The notes under the pieces are model-generated. The model saw only the letters and a list, made by a program, of their open reading frames with translations. It did not search any database and was not told the DNA's origin. Below, piece after piece: positions 5,590-13,807 of a DNA stretch of 14,019 nucleotides. Position 1 is the stretch's first letter, and each line of letters begins with the position of its first letter. Made by a program: the position numbers and the translations under genes. Source of the stretch: Lachnospiraceae bacterium UBA4316 (GTDB lineage Bacteria > Bacillota > Clostridia > Lachnospirales > Lachnospiraceae); the NCBI GenBank assembly GCA_002394535.1, contig DGUG01000195.1, forward strand, positions 1 to 14,019, written 5' to 3'.

Positions 5590-7203
5590 ATGGAAAAGAA
5601 GAACTCGGCGGTATTTGCCGGAATAATCTTCGTATTAATGGTTGTCTTGATTGGTATAGTGTCAGCGGGAGGAGCATTTTCCTTTGAAGGGACATTTTGG
5701 GCACTTGTACCTCCGCTTGTTGCAATAGTACTTGCTCTCATTACAAAAGAGGCTTACTCCTCTCTGTTCGTCGGAGTGGTTCTCGGAGCACTGATGGCAT
5801 CCGGAGTATCATTTACCGGAACACTTAATTTTATAACTGTTGAGGGATTATCCGATGCGGTTGCGGGAAATGCCGGTATACTGATATTTCTTGTGATACT
5901 CGGAACCATTGTTGCGATTATTAATAAATCAGGAGCTTCAAGAGCGTTCGGAGACTGGGCATCTAAGAACATCAAAACAAAAGTAGGCGCCGCCCTTGCA
6001 ACGTTTGTACTTGGTGTGTTGATTTTCATAGATGATTATTTTAACTGTCTGACTGTGGGTTCGGTTATGGCACCGATTACCGATTCAAAAAAGATCTCAA
6101 GAGCAAAACTTGCATACCTTATTGATGCTACAGCCGCTCCGGTATGTATGATTGCACCGATCTCCTCATGGGCAGCTGCTGTCAGTGGATGCGTTACAAG
6201 TGAAAAGTATTCAGGAATTGAACTGTTTGTAAGGGCTATTCCTTATAATTTCTACTCGATCCTGACTTTTGTTTTCATCATAACAATTACACTTCTGAAA
6301 TTTGATTACGGCAAGATGAAAAAGTTTGAGGAAAGAGCCGAATCAACAGGAGATCTTGGCATACTGAGCCTGTCGGAAGATGAGGAGTATACGCTTAAAC
6401 ATGACGGCCCCATTGAATCTCCGAAAGGAAAACTTATAGATCTTATTATTCCTGTTGTTATCCTTATCATTCTTTGTGTATGGGGCCTTTTGTTTAATGG
6501 ATTTTCTGCGATAGAAGAAGGCGGTATAATTGAAGCGTTTTCATCAACAGACGCCTATGTCGGACTCCCCTGGGGTAGCATTCTTGCTCTTGTAATAATA
6601 GTAATCTATATGGTGGCAAGAAAGGTTATGACATTTCACGAGGCCATGGAGTGTATTCCGAAAGGATTCTGCGCTATGGTACCTGCTATCACGATACTCA
6701 CTCTTGCAACCGCACTCAAAAATATGACCAATTTGCTTGGAGCCAAGGATTTTGTGGGAAATGCAATGGCCGGAGCTCAAGGGTTACAGTGGGCTCTCCC
6801 CGCGATTGTATTCATCGTGGCATGTCTTGTTTCTTTTGCCACAGGTACAAGCTGGGGAACATTCGGAATCCTTATTCCTATAGTTTCTGCAATCTTCCCG
6901 GAGACAAGTTCACTGTTCTTTGTGGGAATATCAGCTTGTCTTGCAGGTGCTGTCTGCGGAGATCACTGCTCACCTATTTCGGATACGACGATCATGTCTT
7001 CGGCAGGTGCACATTGTAATCATATTAATCATGTTGAGACCCAGCTCCCCTATGCGATATCGGTTGCTGCAATCTCATTTGTCTGCTACATATTTACCGG
7101 TTTGTTTGCTATGATAGGAATAACATGGCTTTCACTGCCGATAGGAGTTGCACTTACGATAGCGTTCTTGTTTTGCATGAAGAAGATATCACAGAAGGCC
7201 TGA
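5590..7203 (+). CDS. NhaC-family Na+/H+ antiporter
   Basis: A 537-residue polytopic protein with about 12 hydrophobic segments. Family signatures are IDDYFNCLTVGSVMAP at 147-162, APISSWAAAVSG near 189-200, GTSWGTFGILIP near 424-435 and CGDHCSPISDTT at 457-468. These antiporters exchange cytoplasmic Na+ for H+ (some move organic acids or amines instead), and conserved Asp residues in these motifs bind the cation. The ATG at 5590 is preceded by AAGGATGGAAG (5574-5585). The gene follows the sensor gene by 43 bases and precedes the ZorA-like gene by 21 bases, so it belongs to the same run. Its position beside an ion-driven motor pair suggests, but does not prove, a link to the ion gradient that the motor uses. 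Confidence 0.9.
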   Translation: MEKKNSAVFAGIIFVLMVVLIGIVSAGGAFSFEGTFWALVPPLVAIVLALITKEAYSSLFVGVVLGALMASGVSFTGTLNFITVEGLSDAVAGNAGILIFLVILGTIVAIINKSGASRAFGDWASKNIKTKVGAALATFVLGVLIFIDDYFNCLTVGSVMAPITDSKKISRAKLAYLIDATAAPVCMIAPISSWAAAVSGCVTSEKYSGIELFVRAIPYNFYSILTFVFIITITLLKFDYGKMKKFEERAESTGDLGILSLSEDEEYTLKHDGPIESPKGKLIDLIIPVVILIILCVWGLLFNGFSAIEEGGIIEAFSSTDAYVGLPWGSILALVIIVIYMVARKVMTFHEAMECIPKGFCAMVPAITILTLATALKNMTNLLGAKDFVGNAMAGAQGLQWALPAIVFIVACLVSFATGTSWGTFGILIPIVSAIFPETSSLFFVGISACLAGAVCGDHCSPISDTTIMSSAGAHCNHINHVETQLPYAISVAAISFVCYIFTGLFAMIGITWLSLPIGVALTIAFLFCMKKISQKA

Positions 7204-7224
7204 TGGTATATCGGGGAGGACATT

Positions 7225-8640
7225 ATGCTTAAGAGAAAATGGTATGAATGGTTTCTGACAATTGTATATTTTGCAATGGTTATTCTATGTATTGTTTTGA
7301 ATCTTGAATGGTTCAGAAATATTTTTAAACCGGAGATGCGGGAACCGTTTAATTCATTTACCATGGCAGTTAATGCCTTTTTGTTCCTGGTAGTTGCCAT
7401 AGTATTCTTAGCGACGGATTTTGGCAGCTTTGCTCCTATGAATGCGATTATTAAGGACCTTAAGGCGGCAACCGATAAGATAAGGTCTGATGCCATGAAT
7501 GCACATACGTACCTTTGGGAGCCATACCAGTCAAGCAACATCAAACTGTTCAAAAATGAAAAATTAAACCTTCTCTTTACGGATTTCATATTTGAATTAA
7601 ACCGTGAGGACGATGCGGAGAACGCGTATTACCGTCCGAGTATTAATGACTATATCAATGAAGATCTGGTCGATACCGTAATGCACAGAAACGAACTTAA
7701 CCAGGTTCCCGGAATGCTGACGGGTCTCGGAATCCTTGGGACATTTATAGGCCTATCCATAGGACTTCAGCATTTTAATACTTCCGGCAGCATTCAGACG
7801 ATGACGGACAGTATTGACGGACTTATGAGCGGAATAAAGGTGGCATTTCACACGTCTATCTTCGGTATGGTTTTCTCCCTTACGTTCAACGCCATATATA
7901 AAAGAAAACTGTACGAAGGAGAATGTGCAGTTTCCGAGTTTTCCACGGCATTTAAAAAGTTTGTTCTTCCCGACACCCAGAACAACGGTATGAACCAGCT
8001 GATCACGCTTCAGGGAGAACAGCTTACCGCTATGGACAGAATGTATGAAAGGGTTGCGGAAGAACTGGGAAAAATCATTGAGCCGCAGTTTGACAGGCTT
8101 AACAGGACTGTTGCCGAATTTGAGACCATTATGGTAAGAAATGAGACAGAGGCAATCAGGCAGATAGTGGACAATTTCATTAAAGAGATGAATACGTCAC
8201 TCGGAAACAGTTTCTATCAGCTCAGCGAATCCGTAAATGAGCAGTACAAGGCTCAGAAGGAAACAGCAGATATGATGGGGCAGCTCCTCGAGAAAACAGG
8301 AAGCGGTAAGGATACACTTCATAATATCAATCAGGAAACAGAGAGACTTGTTACTACGCTTAACAGTTATACGGCAAGTATACAGACGATCCAGAACGAG
8401 CTTCAAAGAACACTCTCGGGAATGTCGGGAGAGGATAAGGCCGTAAGGGATCTTATCATGCAGGAGAAGAACATGCTCCTTGAACAGGGCAATATGATCA
8501 TGGAATTCAAGAAGTCGGTTACAGATATGGCAAAGTATTCGGCGGAGACAAACGAGAACATGAATGATGCTCTTGAAGAGATTACAAACGGTATAGATTA
8601 CCTGCGTAAACTGAACGATAAGAGAAATCAGAGCAATTGA
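7225..8640 (+). CDS. ZorA-like MotA/TolQ/ExbB motor protein
   Basis: The 471-residue product has four membrane helices (about 8-28, 45-64, 163-181 and 203-225). The third holds GLGILGTFIGLSIGL, the proton-channel signature of MotA/TolQ/ExbB, close to the version in ZorA of the Zorya anti-phage system. Residues 240-471 are a long, charged, mostly helical cytoplasmic tail, again as in ZorA, though shorter than in the E. coli protein. Five such subunits would surround a dimer of the next protein and rotate using an ion gradient. The ATG at 7225 has GGGGAGGA (7213-7220). The gene is 21 bases after nhaC and 13 before the ZorB-like gene. A non-defence role in envelope tension or cell-wall work is possible. 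Confidence 0.82.
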   Translation: MLKRKWYEWFLTIVYFAMVILCIVLNLEWFRNIFKPEMREPFNSFTMAVNAFLFLVVAIVFLATDFGSFAPMNAIIKDLKAATDKIRSDAMNAHTYLWEPYQSSNIKLFKNEKLNLLFTDFIFELNREDDAENAYYRPSINDYINEDLVDTVMHRNELNQVPGMLTGLGILGTFIGLSIGLQHFNTSGSIQTMTDSIDGLMSGIKVAFHTSIFGMVFSLTFNAIYKRKLYEGECAVSEFSTAFKKFVLPDTQNNGMNQLITLQGEQLTAMDRMYERVAEELGKIIEPQFDRLNRTVAEFETIMVRNETEAIRQIVDNFIKEMNTSLGNSFYQLSESVNEQYKAQKETADMMGQLLEKTGSGKDTLHNINQETERLVTTLNSYTASIQTIQNELQRTLSGMSGEDKAVRDLIMQEKNMLLEQGNMIMEFKKSVTDMAKYSAETNENMNDALEEITNGIDYLRKLNDKRNQSN

Positions 8641-8653
8641 GCGGTAGATATTT

Positions 8654-9568
8654 ATGAGATGGCAAAGAGCACATAAAAAAGATGAAGAAATCACATACTG
8701 GCTTTCGTATTCCGATATGATGGCGGGGTTGCTATTGTGCTTCGTGCTCATAATTGCTTTTACGATGCTGCGGTCCAAGGTCCAGTATGACGAGAAGCAG
8801 AATGAACTTGCGGGAAAAGAGCGTGAACTCATTATCCAGTCGGAAGAACTTGAAAACGAACGGCTTACTATAGAAGAGCAGGGTGCGAAGCTTAACGCCC
8901 AGGAACTAAAGCTTTCCGAGCAGGAGGGAGAGCTTCTTGCCCAGCAGAGGAAGCTTGAAGAGCAGTCACAGCTTCTCAAAGAGCTTGAAAAGCTTATGGG
9001 AGAGCAGCAGGCAAAGCTTGATAATATCATTGGTATCAGAAGTGAACTCATAGAAGCTCTTCGAAGTGAGTTCGAGAATTCATCTCTCAGCATAGCTGTT
9101 GATGAGAAAACCGGCGCAATCTCAATGGATTCGAATATTCTGTTTGAGTACAACAGGGCAACACTCAAGTCCGGCGGAAAGGATTTTCTCGGAGAGTTCA
9201 TGCCAAGATACTTAAAGATCCTCCTCAGTCCGAAATACAGCAAATATGTTTCGGAGATTGTTATAGAGGGGCATACGGATACGGACGGAGATTATCTCTC
9301 AAACCTTGAACTTTCGCAGCAAAGGGCATATTCCGTGGCGGACTACTGTACACGCAAAAACAGTGATTTTCTGACGGACAGGGAGAAGGAAGAGCTGGAA
9401 AAAGTCCTGTCCACGGTGGGAAAATCATTCAGCGAACCTGTATACAAAGCCGACGGATCTGTAGATGCCGCAGCTTCAAGACGAGTGGAGATACTGTTCA
9501 GATTAAGGGATGAGGAAATGATCCGTGAGATGATGGAAATACTTAACGAGACATCTGTAAATCAGTAG
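8654..9568 (+). CDS. ZorB-like MotB/OmpA stator protein with long coiled coil
   Basis: The 304-residue protein has a short cytoplasmic N-terminus and one membrane helix (about 17-38) with YSDMMAGLLLCF. Asp21 is the predicted ion-carrying residue, as in MotB. Residues about 42-130 form a continuous coiled coil rich in EQ, KL and EL, and 150-290 form an OmpA/MotB peptidoglycan-binding domain with EGHTDTDGDY at 205-214 and SRRVEI at 265-270. It would be the wall-anchored partner of the ZorA-like protein. The external coiled coil is long for this family and could span a thick wall. The ATG at 8654 follows the previous stop by 13 bases; its Shine-Dalgarno is weak, so translational coupling is likely. 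No zorC, zorD or zorE follows. Confidence 0.83.
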   Translation: MRWQRAHKKDEEITYWLSYSDMMAGLLLCFVLIIAFTMLRSKVQYDEKQNELAGKERELIIQSEELENERLTIEEQGAKLNAQELKLSEQEGELLAQQRKLEEQSQLLKELEKLMGEQQAKLDNIIGIRSELIEALRSEFENSSLSIAVDEKTGAISMDSNILFEYNRATLKSGGKDFLGEFMPRYLKILLSPKYSKYVSEIVIEGHTDTDGDYLSNLELSQQRAYSVADYCTRKNSDFLTDREKEELEKVLSTVGKSFSEPVYKADGSVDAAASRRVEILFRLRDEEMIREMMEILNETSVNQ

Positions 9569-9580
9569 AAAGGGACTAAA

Positions 9581-10600
9581 ATGCAAAGAGCACTGTTTAT
9601 AGGCGGAACAGGAACAATTTCAATGGCAATAACCAAAGCCGTGGCGCAAAACCCGGATTGGGAATTATATCTGATCAATCGCGGAACCAGAGCGGATGAG
9701 ATACCCGATAATGTGAACCTTATCAATGCCGATATCAATGATGAGGAGATGATAGAAGAGGCAATAGACGGGCTGCGGTTCGACTGCGTGTGCGATTTTA
9801 TCGGGTTTACGCCCGAACAGGTTGAAAGGGATTACAGACTGTTTCGGGGAAGATGCGGACAGTATATCTATATAAGCTCTGCCTCGGCGTACAACAAGCC
9901 TTGCAGGAATTATATAATAACCGAAGGGACGGCGCTTGCGAATCCGTTTTGGGAATATTCAAGAAACAAGATATATTGTGAAAGCTTTTTGATGGATAAA
10001 TATGAAAAGGAAGGATTTCCGGCAACGATAGTGCGGCCGAGCCATACCTACGATGTCAGAAGCGTACCCCTGGGTGTTCACGGAGAAAAGGGAAGCTGGC
10101 AGGTTATAAAGAGAATGCTCGAAGGCAAGCCGGTACTTGTTCAGGGAGACGGAACATCACTTTGGACCATGACTTTTAATGAGGATTTTGCAAAAGGATT
10201 TGTGGGTCTCATGGGTAACCCTCATGCAATAGGAGAGAGCTTCCAGATCACAAGTGATGAAACACTTACCTGGAATCAGATTTATGAGGCGATTGCCGAT
10301 GCGCTTGATGTCGATTATATTCCCTATTATGTATCATCCGAGTTTCTCGCTTCGGTAAGTGATTACGATTATTTCGGATCTCTTCTCGGAGACAAGTCGA
10401 ATTCCGTAGTGTTTGACAACAGCAAGATCAAGAAGGCTGTTCCGGGATTTACGTGTACGGTAAGGTTTGATCAGGGAGTCAGGAAAGCCATAGATTATTG
10501 CCTGTCCCATCCGGAATGTCAGGTTCCGGACCCTGAATTTGATCTGTTTTGTGACAGGGTAATAGATGCACTCGAAGAAGCCAAGGACAGATTAAGGTAG
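9581..10600 (+). CDS. NAD(P)-dependent epimerase/dehydratase (extended SDR)
   Basis: The 339-residue cytoplasmic enzyme has a Rossmann fold with the dinucleotide loop IGGTGTIS at 7-14, an Asp-containing NADINDEE near 49-56, YISSASAY at 97-104 and the catalytic pair Tyr126 and Lys130 in YSRNK. These are features of extended short-chain dehydrogenases such as sugar-nucleotide epimerases and reductases. The substrate is not evident; VRPSHTYD and the GDG motif near 171-175 fit nucleotide-sugar relatives. The ATG at 9581 has AAGGG (9570-9574) and starts 12 bases after the ZorB-like stop. It is in the same run as the motor genes, but may simply be a co-transcribed metabolic gene. Confidence 0.85.
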   Translation: MQRALFIGGTGTISMAITKAVAQNPDWELYLINRGTRADEIPDNVNLINADINDEEMIEEAIDGLRFDCVCDFIGFTPEQVERDYRLFRGRCGQYIYISSASAYNKPCRNYIITEGTALANPFWEYSRNKIYCESFLMDKYEKEGFPATIVRPSHTYDVRSVPLGVHGEKGSWQVIKRMLEGKPVLVQGDGTSLWTMTFNEDFAKGFVGLMGNPHAIGESFQITSDETLTWNQIYEAIADALDVDYIPYYVSSEFLASVSDYDYFGSLLGDKSNSVVFDNSKIKKAVPGFTCTVRFDQGVRKAIDYCLSHPECQVPDPEFDLFCDRVIDALEEAKDRLR

Positions 10601-10606
10601 ATCGTC

Positions 10607-11080
10607 ATGAATATCAGAAGAGCCGTTAAAGAGGACATTCCGGGTGTACTGGATCTTCTGTCCCAGGTATTGGAAGTACACGCAAAGATACGCCCGGATA
10701 TTTTCATATCCGGTACGACGAAGTACAGCAGTGATGAACTTGAGGAAATGTTTCTTGATGATGACAGGCCTGTTTATGTTGCTGTTGACGGAGAAAATCA
10801 TGTAATGGGCTATGCATTTTGCCAGTTACAGCCCCCTCCCTTTACAAGTACCATGATTCCCAGAAAGCTTCTGTATATTGATGACATATGCGTTGATGAG
10901 AATTCCCGCGGACAGCATGTGGCAACAGAATTATTTGAGCATGTCAAAACAGAGGCAAAAAAGCTTGGATGTTATGAGCTTACTCTTAATGTATGGGAAG
11001 GTAATGACGGAGCACTGGCATTTTACAAAGCCATGGGAATGAAGCCTAAAGAGACTCAGATGGAGTATATTTTGAGTTGA
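10607..11080 (+). CDS. GNAT-family N-acetyltransferase
   Basis: The 157-residue product has GNAT motif A: IDDICVDENSRGQHVATELF at 91-110, whose RGQHVA loop (101-106) binds the pyrophosphate of acetyl-CoA. Motif B follows at about 131-145 with GNDGALAFYKAMGM. It acetylates a small molecule or protein amine; the acceptor is not predictable. The ATG at 10607 starts 6 bases after the epimerase stop, so it closes the co-directional run. The last 35 bases overlap the 3' end of the convergent hflX gene. Confidence 0.85.
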   Translation: MNIRRAVKEDIPGVLDLLSQVLEVHAKIRPDIFISGTTKYSSDELEEMFLDDDRPVYVAVDGENHVMGYAFCQLQPPPFTSTMIPRKLLYIDDICVDENSRGQHVATELFEHVKTEAKKLGCYELTLNVWEGNDGALAFYKAMGMKPKETQMEYILS

Positions 11081-12362
11081 TATAACCAGCAAGAGGAGCC
11101 GGAACGACAGCAGAAATGTGAGTTCCGGCTTCTTCGTATTCTTCGGATATATTTACTCCTTCACTGTGTATACGGCTGATGATTTCCCCGTCGGTATAGG
11201 GGATGATGACATCGATGCTTTGGCTTTCATGCGTGAGGAGCTCAAACAGTTTATTAAGGAGTTCTTCTATACCGTAACCGGTCCGGGTAGAAATATAGAC
11301 GGCATTTTCTTCACTGTCGGAGACGGGCCTCGGAATATTGTCTCGTAGATCAGACTTGTTATATACATATATCCGGGGTATCGAATCCGAATCAAGGTCT
11401 CGAAGAACTTCTTCTGTCACGCGTTTATGGTCCTTGTGATGGGGATCAGAGGAGTCCATAACTATCAGGAGAATGTCCGAGAACTTAACTTCGGACAGAG
11501 TTGATCTGAATGCCTTTATCAGGCTGTGGGGTATATCCTCTATAAAACCGACGGTATCCGACAGAAGAAAAGGTCTTCTTCCGGGTATGTCAATCTTCCG
11601 GATGGATGTGTCGAGAGTGGCAAAGAGCATATCCTTTTCGAAGACTTTTTTATCGGAAGCCACATCGGACGATGATTCGCACATGGATAACAACCGGTTC
11701 ATAAGAGATGATTTGCCGGCATTTGTGTATCCTACTAGGGCAACGTTTATGAGACTGTTATTCAGTCTTCCGTTTCGTTGAACATTTCTTGTTCTGTCTA
11801 TTTCCCCGAGTTCTCTTCTAAGCTCTGCCAAACGCTTCGATATCTGGCGTCTGTCAAGTTCTATCTGCTTTTCGCCGATACCTTTATTTGCACGGCTTCC
11901 GCCACCTCCCGACTGTCTGCCCAAATGCTGCCACATACCGGAGAGCCTGGGAAGCATATACTGCAGATATGCGGACTCTACCTGAAGCTTTGCTTCGCGG
12001 GTTCTCGCTCTCCTTGAGAAGATCTCAAGTATGAGTCGTGTTCTGTCCCATACTTCGATTTCTATGATCTTCTGGAGATTTTTCATCTGGTTGGGTGTAA
12101 GATTTCCGAGACACACCGCGTAATCTGCCCCGGTCCCGCGGACAAGGTATTTGAGCTCATCTGCCTTTCCCGACCCGATCCATGTGGCGTTTTCGGGGTG
12201 GGGAAGTGTCTGCGTAAGAGTTGATCTTACACTTAAGTCACATGCTTCGGCAAGGCTTGCCAGCTCTTCCATTGAGTGTTCGAATTCATCGTCGGACTCA
12301 TCTGTTCTCAGTCCGACGAGAATTGCGGGGTATGTATTTGTAAGAGATGAATCTTCTGCCAT
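11046..12362 (-). CDS. hflX: GTPase HflX
   Basis: HflX binds the 50S ribosomal subunit and splits or rescues stalled ribosomes, notably under stress. The 438-residue product (from the ATG at 12362) has the N-terminal HflX domain, the glycine-rich linker GGGGSRANKGIGE at 152-164, P-loop GYTNAGKS at 211-218, DTVGF at 269-273 and NKSD at 335-338. A longer start at 12428 is possible, but its extra 22 residues are an out-of-frame reading of sstT. The chosen ATG lies two bases after the sstT stop (TGA-AC-ATG) and has no good Shine-Dalgarno, so it is probably translated by coupling from sstT. Its stop overlaps the convergent GNAT gene by 35 bases. Confidence 0.93.
   Translation of the reverse strand: MAEDSSLTNTYPAILVGLRTDESDDEFEHSMEELASLAEACDLSVRSTLTQTLPHPENATWIGSGKADELKYLVRGTGADYAVCLGNLTPNQMKNLQKIIEIEVWDRTRLILEIFSRRARTREAKLQVESAYLQYMLPRLSGMWQHLGRQSGGGGSRANKGIGEKQIELDRRQISKRLAELRRELGEIDRTRNVQRNGRLNNSLINVALVGYTNAGKSSLMNRLLSMCESSSDVASDKKVFEKDMLFATLDTSIRKIDIPGRRPFLLSDTVGFIEDIPHSLIKAFRSTLSEVKFSDILLIVMDSSDPHHKDHKRVTEEVLRDLDSDSIPRIYVYNKSDLRDNIPRPVSDSEENAVYISTRTGYGIEELLNKLFELLTHESQSIDVIIPYTDGEIISRIHSEGVNISEEYEEAGTHISAVVPAPLAGYINSKYTPSESL
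11097..11136 (+). terminator. Candidate terminator hairpin after the GNAT gene, inside hflX
   Basis: AGCCGGAAC (11097-11105) and GTTCCGGCT (11122-11130) form a perfect 9-bp stem with a 16-base loop that can add ACA/TGT pairs. It is followed by TCTTCG, only a modest U-run. It sits 16 bases after the GNAT stop but within hflX codons. Position and stem strength suggest an end point for the long plus-strand run; the weak U-tract lowers confidence. Confidence 0.45.
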
Positions 12363-12364
12363 GT

Positions 12365-13630
12365 TCAGATATCTATTTTGGTATCTCCGCCAAGGAAGGT
12401 TGGAAGGGATTTGCCGTCTTTTTTCCACTTGGCATATTCAGCGGTTGCGGCAAACATTACATCACCGGATGAATTAAGAGCTGTCTCAACCGAATCCTGA
12501 ACAACACCTATGATAAATCCGACACCTACAACCTGCATCGCTACATCAGCCGGAACACCGAACAGTGAGCAGGCCATGGGAATGAGAAGCAAGGACCCTC
12601 CGGCAACACCGGATGCCCCGCAGGCTCCGAGAGTAGCAATAAGACTAAGGACAAGTGCGGTAGGAAGATCAACGGAAATACCTACCGTATTTGCTGCAGC
12701 AAGACTCATAACCGCTATGGTTACAGCTGCACCATCCATATTGATCGTTGCCCCGAGTGGTATGGATACCGCATACATCTCCCTGTCCATACCAAGCTTT
12801 TCACATAGTTCCATATTTACCGGAATGTTGGCTGCCGAGCTTCTTGTGAAGAAAGCGGTAATACCGGATTCTCTTAAGCACCTGAACACAAGGGGATACG
12901 GATTCTTCTTAAGTGTAAGAAACGCAATGAACGGATCCACGACAAGGGCAACCGTAAGCATACATCCAACAAGGAGCAGAAGAAGTTTTCCGTAGTCGGT
13001 AAAAATGGATAATCCGTTTGTGGAAACATTGCTGTACACAAGTCCCATAATACCGAAAGGAGCAAGATTGATTATCCATCTGACTGCGCATGATACTATT
13101 TCTGCAATGTCTTCCATAAATTTCTTGCTTGTATCTGAGGCCAGCTTTTTGGCAGCGATTCCGATTACAGCTGCCCAGAAAAGTATTCCTATATATCTTC
13201 CCTCTGCGATTGAATTGATAGGATTTCCTACCATTCCTTTGAGCAGATTGCCAAGTACCTCGCCGATCCCGGTGGGAACCGACTCTGCCTCGGCACTTGC
13301 CGAAAGCTTGAGGGTCTGGGGAAAGATGAAGCTTCCGATAACCGCAACGACAGATGCGAGGAATGTGCTTATCATATACAGTGCTATGACTGTTCCGAAC
13401 CTGCTGTCAAGCTTGTCGTTGCCCTGTGCGAGAGCAGAAACAACAAGAACAAATACGAGAACCGGAGCAATTGCCTTGAGTGCACCTACAAACAGATCTC
13501 CGAGAAGTGCTATAACTCCGAGATTACCGGAGATAAGCCCCAGCACGGCGCCTATGACAAGTCCGATGATTATTCTGATAATAAGACTTGTCTTATTGTA
13601 GCGGTCTGCAATGTTTTTGAGTGTTTTCAT
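12365..13630 (-). CDS. sstT: Serine/threonine:Na+ symporter SstT
   Basis: A 421-residue member of the dicarboxylate/amino acid:cation symporter (glutamate transporter) family. It carries FFTRSSAANIPVNMELC near 260-276, the serine-rich reentrant loop HP1, then IPLGATINMDGAAVTI near 288-303, in which the NMDG motif coordinates Na+. GVVQDSVETALNSSGD near 375-390 is the SstT-type substrate site. It imports serine and threonine with sodium. The ATG at 13630 has AGGGGGAT (complement of 13637-13644). The two-base gap to hflX makes these two genes one operon, with sstT first. The sodium dependence fits the NhaC antiporter elsewhere in the window, though that is a loose connection. Confidence 0.93.
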   Translation of the reverse strand: MKTLKNIADRYNKTSLIIRIIIGLVIGAVLGLISGNLGVIALLGDLFVGALKAIAPVLVFVLVVSALAQGNDKLDSRFGTVIALYMISTFLASVVAVIGSFIFPQTLKLSASAEAESVPTGIGEVLGNLLKGMVGNPINSIAEGRYIGILFWAAVIGIAAKKLASDTSKKFMEDIAEIVSCAVRWIINLAPFGIMGLVYSNVSTNGLSIFTDYGKLLLLLVGCMLTVALVVDPFIAFLTLKKNPYPLVFRCLRESGITAFFTRSSAANIPVNMELCEKLGMDREMYAVSIPLGATINMDGAAVTIAVMSLAAANTVGISVDLPTALVLSLIATLGACGASGVAGGSLLLIPMACSLFGVPADVAMQVVGVGFIIGVVQDSVETALNSSGDVMFAATAEYAKWKKDGKSLPTFLGGDTKIDI

Positions 13631-13735
13631 ATGAAATCCCCCTGTAAATGTTATTATTATTTATTACTATATCATAAGTTCGCGTTGTGTTATAGTAGAA
13701 AGGGAAAGGATATTGACCGGTAAGTTTATTAGTTG

Positions 13736-13772
13736 TGTGACAGAAATGTGACAGATTATCTGATACTATAAT
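13736..13772 (+). promoter_or_regulatory. Promoter region of the double-glycine peptide gene, with direct repeats
   Basis: A perfect -10 hexamer, TATAAT, lies at 13767-13772. No -35 is seen at normal spacing. Instead the 9-base word TGTGACAGA occurs twice, at 13736-13744 and 13747-13755, with an 11-base period that places both copies on about the same face of DNA. This arrangement suggests an activator site that replaces the -35. Transcription would start near 13779, about 29 bases before the ATG. Confidence 0.5.
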
Positions 13773-13807
13773 ATTGCAAAAGGATTAAGCAAAAAAGGAG
13801 GAGGCTC

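Noticed and set aside
8197..9243. A 348-codon open frame on the minus strand opposite the ZorA-like and ZorB-like genes
   Set aside because: It reads as Ser/Cys/Leu-rich sequence without domains, the expected antisense of coiled-coil codons. Both plus-strand genes have clear family motifs.
3644..11080. A complete known Zorya system
   Set aside because: No ZorC, SNF2-type ZorD or HNH-type ZorE is present. Only the ZorAB-like motor can be supported, so the locus is reported as a finding and not as a named system.
12363..12428. N-terminal extension of HflX to an ATG at 12428
   Set aside because: It lies fully within sstT codons and does not resemble HflX; the ATG at 12362 fits the two-base coupling.
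13005..13601. A 198-codon plus-strand frame opposite sstT
   Set aside because: It is the antisense shadow of a membrane transporter, rich in Ser, Thr and Pro, with no motif.
13666..13671. A -10 box for sstT (TATAGT on the minus strand)
   Set aside because: The hexamer is plausible, but no matching -35 at normal spacing could be found in this AT-rich stretch, so no promoter was listed.
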